In this document: positions 1 to 7,273 of the stretch, in pieces
How positions within the stretch are numbered: the first letter of the stretch is position 1
Layout: the number at the start of each line of letters is the position of its first letter
Source: UBA5266 sp964610025
GTDB taxonomy: Bacteria > Bacteroidota > Bacteroidia > Bacteroidales > WCHB1-69
Assembly (NCBI GenBank): GCA_964610025.1
Contig: CAZSTX010000030.1
Coordinates: 1-24,763 of the forward strand
DNA: 24,763 nt
Reading direction: 5' to 3'
The notes under the pieces: model-generated
What the model saw: only the letters and a program-made list of their open reading frames with translations
Database searches by the model: none
What the model was told of the DNA's origin: nothing
Program-made: the position numbers and the translations under genes

Positions 1-57
<57 letters not shown>

Positions 58-128
58 CTTTTTTTCTGACTTTTGAAACAAAAGCACAGAGATATACGTA
101 TGCAAATATATTATTTAAATGTTTGTAT

Positions 129-599
129 ATGATTAAAAAAATGATTTTTTTTAAACAAGTGTTATCATTAACAGTTTTGTTAAGTATAATAGTATCTCTT
201 CATGCTCAACAAGAATTATCGGTTGTGCCAATTCAAAAACAAACAAAATTTATTAATAATTTAGATTCTGTTATTCAAATATATACATTGAGAAATGTGT
301 ATTTTGATTTTGGTAGCAAAACAATTAGAAATGATGATGTAGAAAATTTAAAAGAAATAGTACTATTGTTAAAAAATAATCCTGAATTAAAACTAGAAAT
401 AGTTGGGCATGTAGATAATAAAGAAGTTAAAGGTCTATCGGTGGAAAGAGCACAAGAAGTATTTGAATGGTTTATAAACCAAGGAATAGAAAAAAGAATT
501 ACTTATAAAAGTGTAGGAAATATTTATCCCATATTAAGTAATAATAATCCCGAATATCGTCAAATAAATAGGAGAGTAGAATTTAAAATAACTAAATAA
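129..599 (+). CDS. OmpA-like C-terminal domain protein, exported
   Basis: This is a 156-residue envelope protein with a signal peptide (about residues 1-26, ending SLHAQ) followed by one OmpA-like peptidoglycan-binding domain (about 55-154). The domain shows the beta strand VYFDFGS, the GHVDN turn with the diaminopimelate-binding type Asp (D96), an LSVERAQEV helix with Arg107, and the C-terminal NRRVEF with the conserved Arg. The frame is open back to 33, but that start lies inside the tRNA, so the ATG at 129 just before the hydrophobic signal is chosen; ATG 141 is possible. There is no N-terminal barrel, so it is a small periplasmic or anchored peptidoglycan binder rather than a full OmpA. 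It ends 3 nt before pgi, which suggests co-transcription. Its exact partner is unknown. Confidence 0.8.
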   Translation: MIKKMIFFKQVLSLTVLLSIIVSLHAQQELSVVPIQKQTKFINNLDSVIQIYTLRNVYFDFGSKTIRNDDVENLKEIVLLLKNNPELKLEIVGHVDNKEVKGLSVERAQEVFEWFINQGIEKRITYKSVGNIYPILSNNNPEYRQINRRVEFKITK

Positions 600-602
600 A
601 AA

Positions 603-1913
603 ATGATTCATATAACATCAAGTAGTATATCTAATGATAAATCACTAAGAAATCAAGTTGTAGAAGCTTACAATAAATTAATGTTAAAAACTGGTGCTGG
701 AAATGAATTTCTTGGATGGATGAATCTAAAAAAAATAGCTTCAAAAGAATTACTAAACGACATACAGTCTGCTGCTAATCAATTGATTGGAATATCTGAT
801 GTGGTGGTAGTTGCTGGAATTGGAGGATCTTATCTGGGTTCTAAAGCTGTGATTGATGCTTTGCAACAGTATTTTTCTAAAAAAAAATCAATCATTATTT
901 ATGCTGGTCATCATTTGTCTGAAGATTATTATGCCGATTTATTAGGCTTATTAGATACAGTAGATTATAGTATTATTGTTATTTCAAAATCAGGAACTAC
1001 AACCGAAACAGCAGTAGCTTTTAGATTATTAGAAAAACATTCTGAAAAGAAATACGGAAAAAAAGAAAGTAAAAATCGGATTGTTTGCATTACCGATAAA
1101 GAAAAAGGTGCATTAAAAACCTTAGCTGAAAAAAAACAATATAAAACTTTTGTAATTCCAGACGATGTAGGCGGAAGATTTTCTGTTTTTACACCAGTGG
1201 GCTTATTACCCATTGCTGTTGCAGGACTTAATATAAAACAATTGATAGGAGGTGCTCTCAAAATTAGCAAACAATTACAGCAATCTGCCGAAAACAATCC
1301 TTCTGTAGAATATGCTTATTATCGTAATTATTTTTTGAAAAATAATTACAAAATAGAAATAATGGCGAGTTATGAATACAAGCTTTATTATTTAATAGAA
1401 TGGTGGAAACAATTATTTGGAGAAAGTGAAGGAAAAGAAAATAAAGGAATATTTCCAACGGGACTTATTTATACTACAGATTTACATTCCATGGGACAAT
1501 ATGTGCAACAAGGAGCACGTATGTTGTTTGAGACATTTTTATCTATTAAAAATACTTCTCAAAAATGTATTGTACCAAAAGATAATGACAATTTCGATAA
1601 ATTAAATTATCTTGCAAGAAAGCGTATTTCAGAAATTAATCGGCAAGCCGAATTAGGAACAATCATAGCCCATCAAGATGGGGGTGTTCCTACTATTTTG
1701 ATAGAAATAAATGAACTAAATGAAACTTATCTTGGTGCATTGATATATTTTTTTGAATTTGCTTGTGCTATTAGTGCTTACACTTTAGGCGTTAATCCTT
1801 TTGACCAGCCTGGCGTAGAAGCATATAAAAATAATATGTTTGCACTTTTGAAAAAAGAAGGATATGAAAAAGAATATATTACCTTACAAAAACGCTTAAA
1901 TAAAAAGAAGTAA
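603..1913 (+). CDS. pgi: glucose-6-phosphate isomerase
   Basis: Cytoplasmic enzyme that interconverts glucose-6-phosphate and fructose-6-phosphate in glycolysis and gluconeogenesis. The 436 residues match the short bacterial PGI form. Visible family motifs are the first SIS-domain glycine-rich loop (AGIGGSYLGSKAV, 71-83), the phosphate-binding SKSGTTTET (128-136), DDVGGRFSVFTPVGLLP (187-203), the FGESEGKENKG region with the catalytic-type Glu (about 272-282), and NPFDQPGVEAYK near the C terminus with the family lysine. The ATG at 603 comes 3 nt after the OmpA-like stop and gives a full-length N terminus. The downstream agmatinase gene starts 2 nt after its stop, so the three genes are probably one transcript. 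No Shine-Dalgarno sequence is seen, as usual in Bacteroidota. Confidence 0.95.
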   Translation: MIHITSSSISNDKSLRNQVVEAYNKLMLKTGAGNEFLGWMNLKKIASKELLNDIQSAANQLIGISDVVVVAGIGGSYLGSKAVIDALQQYFSKKKSIIIYAGHHLSEDYYADLLGLLDTVDYSIIVISKSGTTTETAVAFRLLEKHSEKKYGKKESKNRIVCITDKEKGALKTLAEKKQYKTFVIPDDVGGRFSVFTPVGLLPIAVAGLNIKQLIGGALKISKQLQQSAENNPSVEYAYYRNYFLKNNYKIEIMASYEYKLYYLIEWWKQLFGESEGKENKGIFPTGLIYTTDLHSMGQYVQQGARMLFETFLSIKNTSQKCIVPKDNDNFDKLNYLARKRISEINRQAELGTIIAHQDGGVPTILIEINELNETYLGALIYFFEFACAISAYTLGVNPFDQPGVEAYKNNMFALLKKEGYEKEYITLQKRLNKKK

Positions 1914-1915
1914 AT

Positions 1916-2779
1916 ATGGACTATTTTTTAGATATGCCAGAAATATATGCTGCCTATGACAAAGCTTATTTTGTTATTCTTCCCGTTCCTTATGATGGCA
2001 CAACTACTTTTGTAAAAGGAGCAGACAAAGGACCGCAAGCAATTATAGATGCTTCTGATAGTATAGAATTATATGATTTAGAAGAAGATATAGAAGCATA
2101 CACTTTTGGAATTCACACAGCAACTACAATTACAGAAAATAAAAGTCCAGAAGATATGGTAAATGCTGTTTATAAACGAGTAAAACAATATCTTGCTGAT
2201 AATAAAACGCTTGCTTTGTTAGGAGGCGAACACTCTGTTAGCATTGGAGCCATACGAGCATATGCTGAAAAATATACAGATTTAAGTGTTTTACAATTAG
2301 ATGCACATGCAGATTTAAGAAAAGAATACCATGGGTCTATCTATAATCATGCTTGTGTGATCAATAGAGCAAGAGAAGTTGTTGATGTAGTGCAAGTTGG
2401 GATAAGAAATGTATGCGTGGAAGAAAAAGACTACATACAGCCTCATAAGATTTTTTATGCTCATCAAATGCGAAAAAATAACGATTGGATGGAAAAAGCT
2501 ATTGAAGAGCTAAACGAAAATGTTTATATCACTTTAGATTTAGACTGTTTCGACCCTTCTATTTTACCTTCTACAGGAACGCCTCTGCCAGGTGGAATGA
2601 CATGGTGGCAAGTGCTCGATTTTATTGAATTAGTTAATGAGAAAAAACAAATTGTTGGCTTCGATATAGTTGAATTATGCCCTAATCCAAGCGAAAAATC
2701 ATCAGATGTATTAGCAGCTGTATTGACTTATAAAATAATGGCTAAAATATTGAAAAAACAAAAGAAATTGAAAAAATAA
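1916..2779 (+). CDS. speB: agmatinase / arginase-family ureohydrolase
   Basis: A 287-residue ureohydrolase. The binuclear manganese site is complete: GGEHS (H106), DAHAD (D129, H131, D133) and LDLDCFDPS (D208, D210), plus FDIVELCP with E253. The length and N terminus (PVPYDGTTTFVKGADKGP) fit agmatinase (agmatine to putrescine and urea, polyamine synthesis) better than arginase. Substrate specificity within the family cannot be proved from motifs alone; formiminoglutamase or guanidino-acid hydrolase remain possible. It starts 2 nt after pgi. The C terminus is a lysine-rich tail. A 92-nt gap without a recognisable promoter separates it from the HAD gene. Confidence 0.87.
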   Translation: MDYFLDMPEIYAAYDKAYFVILPVPYDGTTTFVKGADKGPQAIIDASDSIELYDLEEDIEAYTFGIHTATTITENKSPEDMVNAVYKRVKQYLADNKTLALLGGEHSVSIGAIRAYAEKYTDLSVLQLDAHADLRKEYHGSIYNHACVINRAREVVDVVQVGIRNVCVEEKDYIQPHKIFYAHQMRKNNDWMEKAIEELNENVYITLDLDCFDPSILPSTGTPLPGGMTWWQVLDFIELVNEKKQIVGFDIVELCPNPSEKSSDVLAAVLTYKIMAKILKKQKKLKK

Positions 2780-2871
2780 TATTGATTTTCTTTTTATTAT
2801 AAAATAGTATATACAATAAAAAACTTCAAATAAGGTTATTCCCATTGAATACTTAATATTTTAAATTTCCT

Positions 2872-3546
2872 ATGAATTCATTATTATTAGAAAGATTGCA
2901 TATTGGAGAAAAAACAAAAACAATAAAAACGCTTGTTTTTGATTTTGGAGGTGTATTGATAAATTTAAATAAAGAACAAAGTATTAAAAACTTTGAAAAA
3001 CTTGGCATCGAAAATATAAGCGAACTGCTGAGTTTATGGTGTCAAAAAGGAGTTTTTCTTTCTTTTGAAGAAGGAAAAATATCGACAAAAGAATTTTTGA
3101 GAGAAATAAAAAGCATGTCGCCACGTAAAATAACAGATGAAGAAATAAAAAAAGCGTTTTTTTCATTTTTAGTCGATTTACCAAAATATAAATTAAATCT
3201 TATAAAACGTTTACGTCAGCATTATACCATTTTATTATTAAGTAATATCAATGCTTTAGTTTACGATTATTGTGTGCAAAAATATTTTCATCCTTATGGA
3301 AAAACAATGGAAGATTATTTTGACAAACAATATTTATCATTTCAAATGAATGTTTGCAAACCTAATGAAAAAATCTATAAAATGATGATAAAAGATGCTA
3401 AAATACAACCAGAAGAGACATTGTTTATAGAAGATGGGCAGCAAAATGTATTGGTTGCACAAAGTGTAGGCATTAATACTTTTTTAGCACTACCTGACGA
3501 AGATTTTACTTCATTATTTGATATACCACTATTAAAGCGTGAATAA
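2872..3546 (+). CDS. HAD-superfamily phosphatase (YihX-like subgroup)
   Basis: A 224-residue haloacid-dehalogenase-fold hydrolase. Motif I is VFDFGGVLINL with nucleophile D24; the +2 position is Gly rather than the usual Asp acid/base, as in the YihX-type DxGxV subgroup. Motif II is LLSNIN (about 122-126), motif III the lysine in CKPNEKIY (K163), and motif IV IEDGQQNV (E187, D188). A helical cap lies between motifs I and II. It is a cytoplasmic phosphatase of unknown natural substrate; small sugar phosphates are typical of the subgroup. About 19 residues precede the Rossmann strand, so a slightly later start cannot be excluded, but no internal Met fits better. The stop is followed one base later by the tatD ATG, so the two are coupled. 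Confidence 0.82.
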   Translation: MNSLLLERLHIGEKTKTIKTLVFDFGGVLINLNKEQSIKNFEKLGIENISELLSLWCQKGVFLSFEEGKISTKEFLREIKSMSPRKITDEEIKKAFFSFLVDLPKYKLNLIKRLRQHYTILLLSNINALVYDYCVQKYFHPYGKTMEDYFDKQYLSFQMNVCKPNEKIYKMMIKDAKIQPEETLFIEDGQQNVLVAQSVGINTFLALPDEDFTSLFDIPLLKRE

Positions 3547-3547
3547 T

Positions 3548-4318
3548 ATGGAATTTGTTGATACGCACACTCATTTTTATTTATCAGATTTTGATAACGA
3601 CAGAGAAGAAGTAATGAAAACATGTTTAACCTTAGGAGTGAAAAATATGTTTTTGCCTAACATTAATCTCTCTTCTATTCAGCCTATGCTTGATGTATGT
3701 GAGCAGTTTCCTATGCAATGTTATCCCATGTTGGGCTTGCATCCTTCTGATGTAAAAGAAGATTATGAAGAAAAACTAAAACATATATTAAGTTATTTTA
3801 AAGAAAACACTTTTGTTGCTGTTGGAGAGATAGGCATTGATTTATATTGGGATAAAACTTTCATAAAAGAACAACAAATTGTATTTAGAAAGCAAATAGA
3901 ATTTGCACTTTCACACAATTTGCCTTTGGTAATTCATGTGCGTAAATCTTTTGCAGAGGTATTTACTATTTTAAACGAGTATTCACAATATTCGTTAAAA
4001 GGAGTTTTCCATTGTTTTTCGGGAGATATTAATCAAGCAAAAAAAGCAATAGAAAAAAAATTTTATTTAGGAATAGGTGGTACTGTTACTTATAAAAATG
4101 CAGGAATTCAAAATATAGTAAAAGAAATCCCACTTTCGCATATTGTATTAGAAACTGATGCTCCTTTTTTGTCGCCTGTGCCTTATCGTGGCAAACGCAA
4201 TCAAAGCGCATACATACCCATTATAGCAGCAAAAATAGCCGACTTAAAAGAAATATCAATAGCAGAAGTAGCGACTGTTACTACTGCTAATTCTAAACGT
4301 TTATTTGGAATAAATTAA
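3548..4318 (+). CDS. tatD: TatD family metal-dependent DNase/hydrolase
   Basis: A 256-residue TIM-barrel metallohydrolase of the TatD family, whose characterised members are 3'-5' exonucleases acting on single-stranded DNA or RNA in the cytoplasm. All metal-ligand motifs are present: VDTHTHFYL (H7, H9), VGEIGIDLYW (E94), LVIHVRKSF (H130), FHCFSGD (H155) and LETDAPFLSPVPYRGK (D204). The ATG at 3548 sits one base after the HAD stop and yields the canonical N terminus. An in-frame GTG at 3539, inside the HAD gene, would add three residues and is less likely. Downstream is a 217-nt AT-rich gap with a weak terminator-like hairpin. Confidence 0.9.
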   Translation: MEFVDTHTHFYLSDFDNDREEVMKTCLTLGVKNMFLPNINLSSIQPMLDVCEQFPMQCYPMLGLHPSDVKEDYEEKLKHILSYFKENTFVAVGEIGIDLYWDKTFIKEQQIVFRKQIEFALSHNLPLVIHVRKSFAEVFTILNEYSQYSLKGVFHCFSGDINQAKKAIEKKFYLGIGGTVTYKNAGIQNIVKEIPLSHIVLETDAPFLSPVPYRGKRNQSAYIPIIAAKIADLKEISIAEVATVTTANSKRLFGIN

Positions 4319-4480
4319 AACAAGAAAAATAATACTTTAAAGATTTTGATGTCATTTTAATTGAAAAAAATATAAATATTACTCGTGAAAATAATTATAA
4401 AAGACAAAAGAATATAAATAAAAAATTGCAAAATAGAGTTTTAAATAGATTTTTTTTATTTTTCAAAAAAATAAATACAT

Positions 4481-4504
4481 GTATCAATCTTATTGATATT
4501 TTTT
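4481..4504 (+). terminator. possible intrinsic terminator after tatD
   Basis: TATCAAT (4482-4488) and ATTGATA (4492-4498) form a perfect 7-bp stem with a 3-nt loop, followed by six Ts (4499-4504). The stem is almost entirely A-T, so it would be weak. It lies 160 nt past tatD and 30 nt before tRNA-Ser, a sensible place to end the upstream transcript. Confidence 0.4.
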
Positions 4505-4535
4505 ATAATTTAGCAACTTGAAAAAATGGACTGTT

Positions 4536-4623
4536 GGAGAGATGTCCGAGTGGTTGAAGGAGCACGCCTGGAAAGTGTGTAAGTGCCGTAAGCGCTTCCA
4601 GGGTTCGAATCCCTGTCTCTCCG
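4536..4623 (+). tRNA. tRNA-Ser (GGA)
   Basis: Complete 88-nt class II tRNA. Acceptor strands GGAGAGA (4536-4542) and TCTCTCC (4616-4622) pair perfectly, with discriminator G at 4623. The anticodon stem CACGC/GTGTG encloses CTGGAAA, giving anticodon GGA. A long variable arm (GTGCCGTAAGCGC region) confirms the serine type. The T arm is CAGGG-TTCGAAT-CCCTG. CCA is not encoded. exbB starts 57 nt downstream with no clear promoter between, so read-through from the tRNA transcript is possible. Confidence 0.96.
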
Positions 4624-4680
4624 CAAACTATTAAAGTATTAAACATTAAAAAACAATATTTATTAAAAAAAAACATCAGT

Positions 4681-5499
4681 ATGAAAAAATTAGTTGCCTT
4701 ATTAGCAATTGCAAGTTTGATGACATTCGGATTAACCAATGTACTTTATGCACAAAATGAAAATCAAGCAAAAGAACAAGTAGAAGAAGCCACTGAAGCT
4801 TCCGAAGTAACAGATGAGGCTGCCGAAGCTGAAGACACTCAAAATTTATTAGAAGAAGAAGTAGTGCAAAAATCTTTTAATCAAGTGTTGAAAGATAAAT
4901 TTATTGAAGGAGGCCCCGCATGGATGACACCTATTCTTATTACCTTGATTTTAGGGTTAGCCTTTGTTATGGAAAGAATTATTTATTTAAATCTTTCAAC
5001 TACGAACACAAAAAAATTATTAGAATCATTAGAAGAAGCGCTTAAAAATGGAGATGTTGAAAAGGCAAAAGAAATTTGTCGCAATACCAGAGGACCGGTA
5101 GCCAGCGTTTTTTATCAAGGCTTAGATAGATATAACGAAAGCATGGAAGAAATAGAAAAAGCTATTATTTCTTATGGTGGTGTACAAACTGCACGTTTAG
5201 AGACTAATATGTCATGGATAGGATTTTGTATTGCAGTAGCACCCTCATTAGGTTTTTTAGGAACAGTAGTAGGTATGGTACAAGCTTTTGATGATATAGA
5301 AAGAGCTGGAGATATTTCGCCAACAATTGTTGCAGGTGGTATGAAAGTAGCACTTATTACAACCGTTTTCGGATTAATAGTAGCTCTTATTCTTCAAATA
5401 TTTTACTCTTATTTAATAGCTAAAATAGATAGTCTTACTAATACAATGGAAGATGCAACCATTAGTTATATGGATATTGTTGTAAAATATAGGAAATAA
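4681..5499 (+). CDS. exbB: MotA/TolQ/ExbB proton channel family protein
   Basis: Inner-membrane channel subunit that, with ExbD, couples the proton gradient to TonB- or Tol-type machinery. The 272 residues start with a hydrophobic signal-like segment (1-25, ending LYAQN) and an acidic Glu/Ala-rich linker (about 26-62). Then come three membrane helices: about 82-103 (WMTPILITLILGLAFVMER), 179-203 (GFCIAVAPSLGFLGTVVGMV) and 217-247. GFLGTVVGM and the following DI..P..VAGGMKVAL.TT..GL are the family signature in helices 2 and 3. A signal segment plus acidic linker is common in Bacteroidota ExbB proteins. It heads a tight operon with a four-helix protein and two ExbD genes. No TonB gene is present in the window. 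Confidence 0.9.
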   Translation: MKKLVALLAIASLMTFGLTNVLYAQNENQAKEQVEEATEASEVTDEAAEAEDTQNLLEEEVVQKSFNQVLKDKFIEGGPAWMTPILITLILGLAFVMERIIYLNLSTTNTKKLLESLEEALKNGDVEKAKEICRNTRGPVASVFYQGLDRYNESMEEIEKAIISYGGVQTARLETNMSWIGFCIAVAPSLGFLGTVVGMVQAFDDIERAGDISPTIVAGGMKVALITTVFGLIVALILQIFYSYLIAKIDSLTNTMEDATISYMDIVVKYRK

Positions 5500-5527
5500 T
5501 TTTTCTTTTTTTTAACATTATAAAAAT

Positions 5528-5956
5528 ATGACGATGGAAACTTTAATAAAAAAAATCACAAATATAGCGTTGATAATAGTATCAATTGCTGCAATATTTG
5601 CCTCCTTATTTTATAATATATTGAATAGTGAGGCAATGATGAGTTGGAGTTTTTATATACTTTATGCTATGATTATAGCAGTAGTTCTTGTTTTAGTGTT
5701 TTTTACTATTATAGGAATATTTTCTGATAAAAAACAAATATATAAAACTTTAATTCTTTTAGGAATAGCTACTCTTATTGTAGTGTTAGCTTATATTATA
5801 GCACCTACTAATTTAAGCGATGTAGCTATACGTTTAGAAGTAACACCTAGAACTTTTAAGTGGATAGGAGCTTCGATAAATATAGTTTATTTTGTGTTTA
5901 TTGGAGTCGTTGCAACTTTAATAGGTTCAATTGTGTATTTAAAATTTAAAAAATAA
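5528..5956 (+). CDS. four-helix membrane protein of unknown function in exb operon
   Basis: A 142-residue integral membrane protein with four predicted helices at about 12-32, 39-65, 72-94 and 112-138, short loops and no recognisable catalytic motif. It starts 28 nt after exbB and ends 6 nt before the first exbD, so its position inside the operon is strong evidence of a role linked to the ExbB/ExbD motor, perhaps assembly or regulation (inference). The start could be the ATG at 5528 or the one at 5534 (MTMETL). From general knowledge a similarly sized membrane protein often sits here in Bacteroidota, but I know of no assigned function. Confidence 0.75.
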   Translation: MTMETLIKKITNIALIIVSIAAIFASLFYNILNSEAMMSWSFYILYAMIIAVVLVLVFFTIIGIFSDKKQIYKTLILLGIATLIVVLAYIIAPTNLSDVAIRLEVTPRTFKWIGASINIVYFVFIGVVATLIGSIVYLKFKK

Positions 5957-5962
5957 ATTATT

Positions 5963-6541
5963 ATGTCAAAAAAATTGCCTAGTTTAAACACTGGTTCAAT
6001 GGCAGATATTTCTTTTTTATTATTGACATTTTTCTTGTTGACCTCTTCTATTAATACTGATAAGGGTATTCAAAGAAGGTTGCCACCTCCTTTGACAAAA
6101 GATGCTAAAATACCTGATATTAACCGAAGAAATGTATTACGTATTTTAGTGAATATGCATGATCAATTATTAGTAAACGAAGAAGTGCTTGGTGATGTAT
6201 ATCAGTTGAAAGAGATAACGAAAAATTTCATTGCCAATCCAACTCTCAATCCTAATCTTTCAGAAAAAAGTCAGAAATATATAGAAGAGTTAGGCGAGAA
6301 TGTCATGGTGTCGAAAGGAGTGGTGTCGCTGCAAAACGACCGAAGTACTTCTTATGCTATTTATGTGGCAGTACAAGATCAATTGACCATGGCTTTTAAT
6401 GAATTGCGAAATGAATATGCTCAACAAAATTTTGGAAGATCTTTTGAAAATTTATCAGAAAATCAAAAAAAGGGAGTGCAAAAAATTTATCCTATGAGTA
6501 TATCAGAAGCTGAACCATCAAATTATGGAGGAGGAAAATAA
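5963..6541 (+). CDS. exbD: ExbD/TolR-type biopolymer transport protein (first copy)
   Basis: A 192-residue single-pass inner-membrane protein with a periplasmic domain. The N terminus LNTGSMADISFLLLTFFLL carries the family Asp (D15) at the start of the membrane helix (about 14-32), the residue thought to relay protons through the ExbB pore. The periplasmic part contains the VLRILVNMHDQLLVNEE strand region and a longer, polar middle than the second copy (about 85-135). It ends with a glycine-rich NYGGGK tail. The stop is 2 nt before the second exbD. The two copies differ in length and sequence, so they are probably heteromeric partners rather than a recent duplication (inference). Confidence 0.88.
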   Translation: MSKKLPSLNTGSMADISFLLLTFFLLTSSINTDKGIQRRLPPPLTKDAKIPDINRRNVLRILVNMHDQLLVNEEVLGDVYQLKEITKNFIANPTLNPNLSEKSQKYIEELGENVMVSKGVVSLQNDRSTSYAIYVAVQDQLTMAFNELRNEYAQQNFGRSFENLSENQKKGVQKIYPMSISEAEPSNYGGGK

Positions 6542-6543
6542 TT

Positions 6544-7017
6544 ATGGCTAGATTTAAAAAAGAGAGTAAATCTTCATTGCCCGAATTGAATATGTCTTCA
6601 ATGTCGGATATTATTTTTATGTTTTTATTTTTCTTTATGGTTATATCAACTATTAGAGAAACTTCGTTGTTTGTTGTAATTAAAATCCCCAAAGCAATAG
6701 AAGTGCAAAAATTAGAAAAAAAAGCATTGGTGTCGAGTATAAATATAGGAAAACCTAATCAAAATTATATAAAGAAATTAGGTCTAGAACCACGTATTCA
6801 ACTCAATGACCAATTTGCTGAACCTTCCGATATAGTTGAGTTTGTTGAAGTGGAAAAACAACGCCGTAACGATGTTGATAGAACGATGATTACTTGGTCG
6901 TTAAAAGTAGATGAAAATGTAAAAATGGGCATCGTTACCGATGTAAAACAAGAATTGCGTAAAGCAAGTGCTTTTAAGGTAAACTATACTGCTAGTAAAG
7001 AATTTAAGAGACAATAA
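6544..7017 (+). CDS. exbD: ExbD/TolR-type biopolymer transport protein (second copy)
   Basis: A 157-residue ExbD-family protein. A basic N terminus (ARFKKESK) precedes LPELNMSSMSDIIFMFLFFF, where D22 is the conserved intramembrane Asp and the helix spans about 22-40. The periplasmic domain includes RIQLNDQFAEPSDI and ends with the KQELRKASAFKVNYTA helix-strand typical of the family. It follows the first exbD by 2 nt and is the last gene of the operon; an intrinsic terminator begins 22 nt after its stop. Two consecutive exbD genes are common in Bacteroidota; the functional split between them is not known to me. Confidence 0.88.
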   Translation: MARFKKESKSSLPELNMSSMSDIIFMFLFFFMVISTIRETSLFVVIKIPKAIEVQKLEKKALVSSINIGKPNQNYIKKLGLEPRIQLNDQFAEPSDIVEFVEVEKQRRNDVDRTMITWSLKVDENVKMGIVTDVKQELRKASAFKVNYTASKEFKRQ

Positions 7018-7039
7018 TTCTTTTAAATATTTCGTATTT

Positions 7040-7067
7040 AAAAGCTACCCAATGGTAGCTTTTTTTT
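7040..7067 (+). terminator. intrinsic terminator of the exb operon
   Basis: AGCTACC (7043-7049) and GGTAGCT (7054-7060) form a perfect stem with a CAAT loop, extendable by three A-T pairs, followed directly by a T-run to 7067. It lies 22 nt after the second exbD stop. Confidence 0.88.
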
Positions 7068-7208
7068 ATGTAAAAAGTTACCATTCTCATTGCTGTATGT
7101 TTTTGTCCATTAATACTAAATCAAAATCATTGTTTCCTATATATAAAATAATACCTGTGTATTTAATACGTATGTTTTGTCGATATTATCTCGAAGAATG
7201 TATAAATT

Positions 7209-7247
7209 AAAAAAAACTTTTATAAAAAACAAATTGTTTTTATAAAG
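7209..7247 (-). terminator. intrinsic terminator of the flippase operon
   Basis: The arms 7217-7232 and 7234-7247 (CTTTTATAAAAAACAA and TTGTTTTTATAAAG) are inverted repeats with small bulges and a minimal loop. On the minus strand the hairpin is followed immediately by eight Us (A-run at 7209-7216). It is 27 nt beyond the flippase stop. The stem is AT-rich but the arrangement is convincing. Together with the plus-strand terminator at 7040-7067 it separates two convergent operons. Confidence 0.62.
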
Positions 7248-7273
7248 ATTGTGAATTCAAATTGTTATAAAAT

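Noticed and set aside
60..90. Promoter for the OmpA-like gene (GACTTTTG at 68-75)
   Set aside because: One mismatch to TAnnTTTG at an important position and no -33 element; too weak to list.
965..1458. Antisense open frames within pgi
   Set aside because: They lie opposite a well-conserved enzyme, have no family features and no promoter; shadows of the pgi reading frame.
3539..3547. GTG start for tatD overlapping the HAD gene
   Set aside because: The ATG at 3548 gives the canonical TatD N terminus; the three extra residues add nothing recognisable.
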